Shown piece after piece: positions 48,152-49,925 of a DNA stretch of 49,925 nt. The notes below the pieces were generated by a model that ran no database searches, was not told the DNA's origin, and saw only the letters and a list, made by a program, of their open reading frames with translations. The position numbers and the translations under genes were made by a program. Source of the DNA: Desulfuromonas sp. (GTDB lineage: Bacteria; Desulfobacterota; Desulfuromonadia; Desulfuromonadales; BM501); the NCBI RefSeq assembly GCF_002868845.1, contig NZ_PKUB01000048.1, positions 102,247-152,171 of the forward strand, given 5' to 3'. The stretch's first letter is position 1. Every line of letters begins with the position of its first letter.

Positions 48152-48847
48152 CTACAGGCCCCGGAGGGTCACCGTTCTGGCGTATCCCCGCGCCAGCTCG
48201 GCGAAGGCCTCGAGGCGTTGCGGAGGGTGGGGGTCGGTCTCGCGCGAGGTCTCGGCGAGGGCATGGCGGGGCTGGAACTGCTGGAGCACCCAGGTCCTCG
48301 CTCCGCAGACCAGGGCGCCGATGGCGTCGATGTCCGGCTCCTCGACGAAGCCGGGAACGCAGGTGGTGCGGATTTCGTAGTCCGGGGCCCGTTCCAGGAT
48401 CAGCCGGGCGCTCTTCTCCAGGGCGGACAGGTCCACCGGGGCGCTGTGCAGTTCCCCGTAGCGCTTCGGGTCGGTCTTCAGGTCGAGGGCCACGAAGTCG
48501 ACCAGGCCCTCGGTCAGGATCTCTTTCATCACCCGGGGTGCCAGGCCGTTGGTGTCCAGCTTGACCAGCAGGCCCAGCGCCCTGATCTTCCGCAGGAGGG
48601 GGATCAGTCCCGCATCGACGGTCGGCTCGCCTCCGGAGATGACCACCCCGTCGATGAAAGAACTCCGCTGCCTCAGTTCCTCCAGCAGGGCCTCCAGGGG
48701 GAAGTCGGGATACTGCTTCGGGTCCGTCACCAGGGTGGGGTTGTGGCAGAAGGGGCAGGTCAGGTTGCAGCCGCCGAAGAAGACGAGGGAGGCGATGCGG
48801 CCCGGGTAGTCGAGCAGACTGGTCCCTTGGAATCCCTTGACGTGCAT
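48152..48847 (-). CDS. nrdG: Anaerobic ribonucleotide reductase activating enzyme NrdG (radical SAM)
   Basis: This 231-residue radical SAM enzyme makes the glycyl radical in NrdD. The [4Fe-4S] motif CX3CX2C is at Cys27, 31 and 34 (GGCNLTCPFCHNP), preceded by the family's start GFQGTSLLDYPGRIASLVF. SAM-binding GGEP (VVISGGEPTVD), then LKTDPKRYGEL and a C-terminal WVLQQFQPRHAL follow. This is the NrdG2 type in which the protein is longer than E. coli NrdG. It starts immediately after the stop of the 48-residue NrdD-tail gene, completing an nrdD-tail-nrdG operon. Confidence 0.94.
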   Translation of the reverse strand: MHVKGFQGTSLLDYPGRIASLVFFGGCNLTCPFCHNPTLVTDPKQYPDFPLEALLEELRQRSSFIDGVVISGGEPTVDAGLIPLLRKIRALGLLVKLDTNGLAPRVMKEILTEGLVDFVALDLKTDPKRYGELHSAPVDLSALEKSARLILERAPDYEIRTTCVPGFVEEPDIDAIGALVCGARTWVLQQFQPRHALAETSRETDPHPPQRLEAFAELARGYARTVTLRGL

Positions 48848-48994
48848 CTATCCGGTCTTCTTCTTCGGTCCCACCTCGAATTCCCGGCGGTCCTTGAATT
48901 CCTCCTTCTTCCCCTTGTTCCACTGCTGGACGGGGCGGAAGAAGCCGCACACCCGGGAATAGACTTCCGTTTTCGCATCACATTTGGTCGCCAT
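48848..48994 (-). CDS. Separate C-terminal glycyl-radical segment of anaerobic ribonucleotide reductase
   Basis: This 48-residue protein (MATKCDAKTEVYSRVCGFF to GPKKKTG) aligns with the last residues of class III ribonucleotide reductases. The segment SRVCGFFRPVQQWNKGKKEEF corresponds to the glycyl-radical loop, with VCGFF in place of E. coli NrdD RVTGYL and Gly17 the probable radical site. In single-chain NrdD this segment follows the zinc cysteines of the main chain. Here it is its own gene with a gaggaggaa ribosome-binding site, 90 bases after the large nrdD gene ends and one base before nrdG. If the radical forms on this small chain, it must bind the large subunit. Confidence 0.8.
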   Translation of the reverse strand: MATKCDAKTEVYSRVCGFFRPVQQWNKGKKEEFKDRREFEVGPKKKTG

Positions 48995-49084
48995 CGATTC
49001 CTCCTCGTTCGATTTCAAGATCCAGGGGCAGAGGCCCGGGCTCGAGGTTCGTCTCTTGTTGCCGCTTGGAGCTGAGAGCTGCCT

Positions 49085-49925
49085 TTACGCCGCCTTCCCC
49101 TCGTGATGGTGGGGGCAGGAGAAGTGCTCCCCGGAAATGTATCCGTGTTCCGGGCAGATGGTGAAGGTCGGGCTGATGGTGAAGTAGGGCAGGTGGAAGT
49201 TCTCCGCGATGCGCCGCACCAGCAGGCGGGCGCTGCGCCAGTCCTCCAGCCTCTCGCCGAGGAAGCCGTGGAAGACCGTCCCGCCGGTGTACTGGGTTTG
49301 CATGGCGTCCTGGTGGGAAAGGGCCTGGAAGATGTCGTCGGTGCTCCCCACCGGAAGCTGGGTGGAGTTGGTGTAGTAGGGCTGGTCGGCGCCTGCGGTG
49401 ATGATGTCGGGATGCAGCTTGCGGTCCTGCTTGGCGAGGCGGAAGCTGGTCCCCTCCGCCGGTGTGGCTTCGAGGTTGTACAGGTGGCCGGTCTCCTCCT
49501 GGAAGGCCTCGAGCTGGTTGCGCATGAACTGCAGGGTCTTCACCGCCAGGACCTTCCCCTCGGGGGTGTCGACCCCCTGGCCGATGAGGTTGAGGCATGC
49601 CTCGTTCATGCCGATCAGGCCGATGGTGGAGAAGTGGTTGTTCCAGAAGTTGCCGCTGCGTTCGCGGATGGCCGAGAGGTAGAAGCGGGAGTAGGGGTAG
49701 AGGTTGTCCTCGGTAAAGCGCTCGAGCTGCTTGCGCTTGATCTCCAGGGATTCGGAGGCGAGCCGCATCAGCTCGGAGATCTGTGCGAAGAACTCGGTCA
49801 TGCCTTCGGCCCGGTAGGCCGCCCGTGGCAGGTTGAGGGTGACCACGCCGATGGAGCCGGTCAGGGGGTTGGAGCCGAAAAGGCCGCCGCCGCGGCGGCG
49901 CAACTCGCGGTTGTCGAGACGCAGC
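49085..49925 (-). CDS. nrdD: Anaerobic ribonucleoside-triphosphate reductase, large part (partial, runs off window)
   Basis: The gene continues past the right edge; the last ~280 residues are visible, reading LRLDNRELRRRGGGLFGSNP at the edge. They match class III NrdD: GSIGVVTLNLPRAAY, STIGLIGMNEACLNLIGQG, AEGTSFRLAKQDRK, YYTNSTQLPVG, and near the end TFTICPEHGYISGEHFSCPHHH, where zinc-type cysteines begin. It ends at EGKAA without the usual glycyl-radical tail, which is instead found as a separate small gene just downstream. Function is reduction of ribonucleoside triphosphates under anaerobiosis. Confidence 0.93.
   Translation of the reverse strand, partial: LRLDNRELRRRGGGLFGSNPLTGSIGVVTLNLPRAAYRAEGMTEFFAQISELMRLASESLEIKRKQLERFTEDNLYPYSRFYLSAIRERSGNFWNNHFSTIGLIGMNEACLNLIGQGVDTPEGKVLAVKTLQFMRNQLEAFQEETGHLYNLEATPAEGTSFRLAKQDRKLHPDIITAGADQPYYTNSTQLPVGSTDDIFQALSHQDAMQTQYTGGTVFHGFLGERLEDWRSARLLVRRIAENFHLPYFTISPTFTICPEHGYISGEHFSCPHHHEGKAA

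Overview
The window looks like a chromosomal segment of a GC-rich anaerobic deltaproteobacterium of the Desulfuromonas/Geobacter type (Desulfuromonadia). The grounds are a multihaem c-type cytochrome, a small membrane-anchored dihaem cytochrome, a sensor kinase with a periplasmic haem-c motif, sigma-54 activators, a class III (glycyl-radical) ribonucleotide reductase, a ferredoxin-dependent indolepyruvate oxidoreductase and a 2-hydroxyacyl-CoA-dehydratase-like protein with its ATPase. I saw no tRNA, rRNA, IS element, phage gene or CRISPR array. Genus-level assignment is inference.

Layout. 1-0.8 kb: end of a heavy-metal RND pump plus a small exported protein. 0.8-3.5 kb: a sigma-54 activator divergent from a TauE/SafE permease; the intergenic region holds a good -24/-12 promoter and an upstream inverted repeat. 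3.6-12.4 kb: an arylpyruvate/arylacetate module, livH-iorA-iorB-livM-livG-livF::paaK-livK. A branched-chain-type ABC importer is interleaved with indolepyruvate:ferredoxin oxidoreductase and phenylacetate-CoA ligase; LivF and PaaK form one open reading frame. 12.5-18.5 kb: sixA, cspA, a methyltransferase with truC, yceH, a glycine-zipper lipoprotein, an iron-sulfur flavoprotein and a sulfotransferase. 18.6-21.5 kb (minus): membrane protein, multihaem cytochrome, decayed SLC12-type transporter. 21.6-26.9 kb (plus): serB-sfsA, beta-propeller lipoprotein, tmcAL. 27-29 kb (minus): lemA and two TPM proteins. 29.1-34.5 kb (minus): SbcC/Rad50-like ATPase, methyltransferase, interrupted alpha/beta hydrolase, OmpA with type-3 repeats. 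34.7-37.6 kb: haem-c histidine kinase and NtrC-type regulator. 37.7-40.1 kb: split transketolase, its C-terminal half carrying an in-frame amber, and a conserved unknown. 40.2-44.1 kb: murI-GerMN-metH. 44.3-46.7 kb (plus): membrane protein, HgdB-like protein, HgdC-like ATPase, dihaem cytochrome. 47.0-49.9 kb (minus): CbiMN-type cobalt transporter, nrdG, and an nrdD whose glycyl-radical tail is a separate 48-residue gene.

How the genes work together. The 3.6-12.4 kb block can import an aromatic or branched amino acid or aromatic acid and convert arylpyruvates to aryl-acetyl-CoA with reduced ferredoxin, while PaaK activates free arylacetates. The HgdB/HgdC pair is a single-subunit version of the ATP-driven radical dehydratase systems and resembles the double-cubane-cluster reductases, so its substrate is open. 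The haem kinase and its regulator probably sense redox state or a gas in the periplasm.

Several genes carry lesions: an amber in transketolase, a TGA in a hydrolase, frameshift plus deletions in an SLC12 transporter, and CXXCN in place of CXXCH in a cytochrome. The point changes could each be a G:C to T:A change. They may be true decay or sequence error, and read-level checking would decide.
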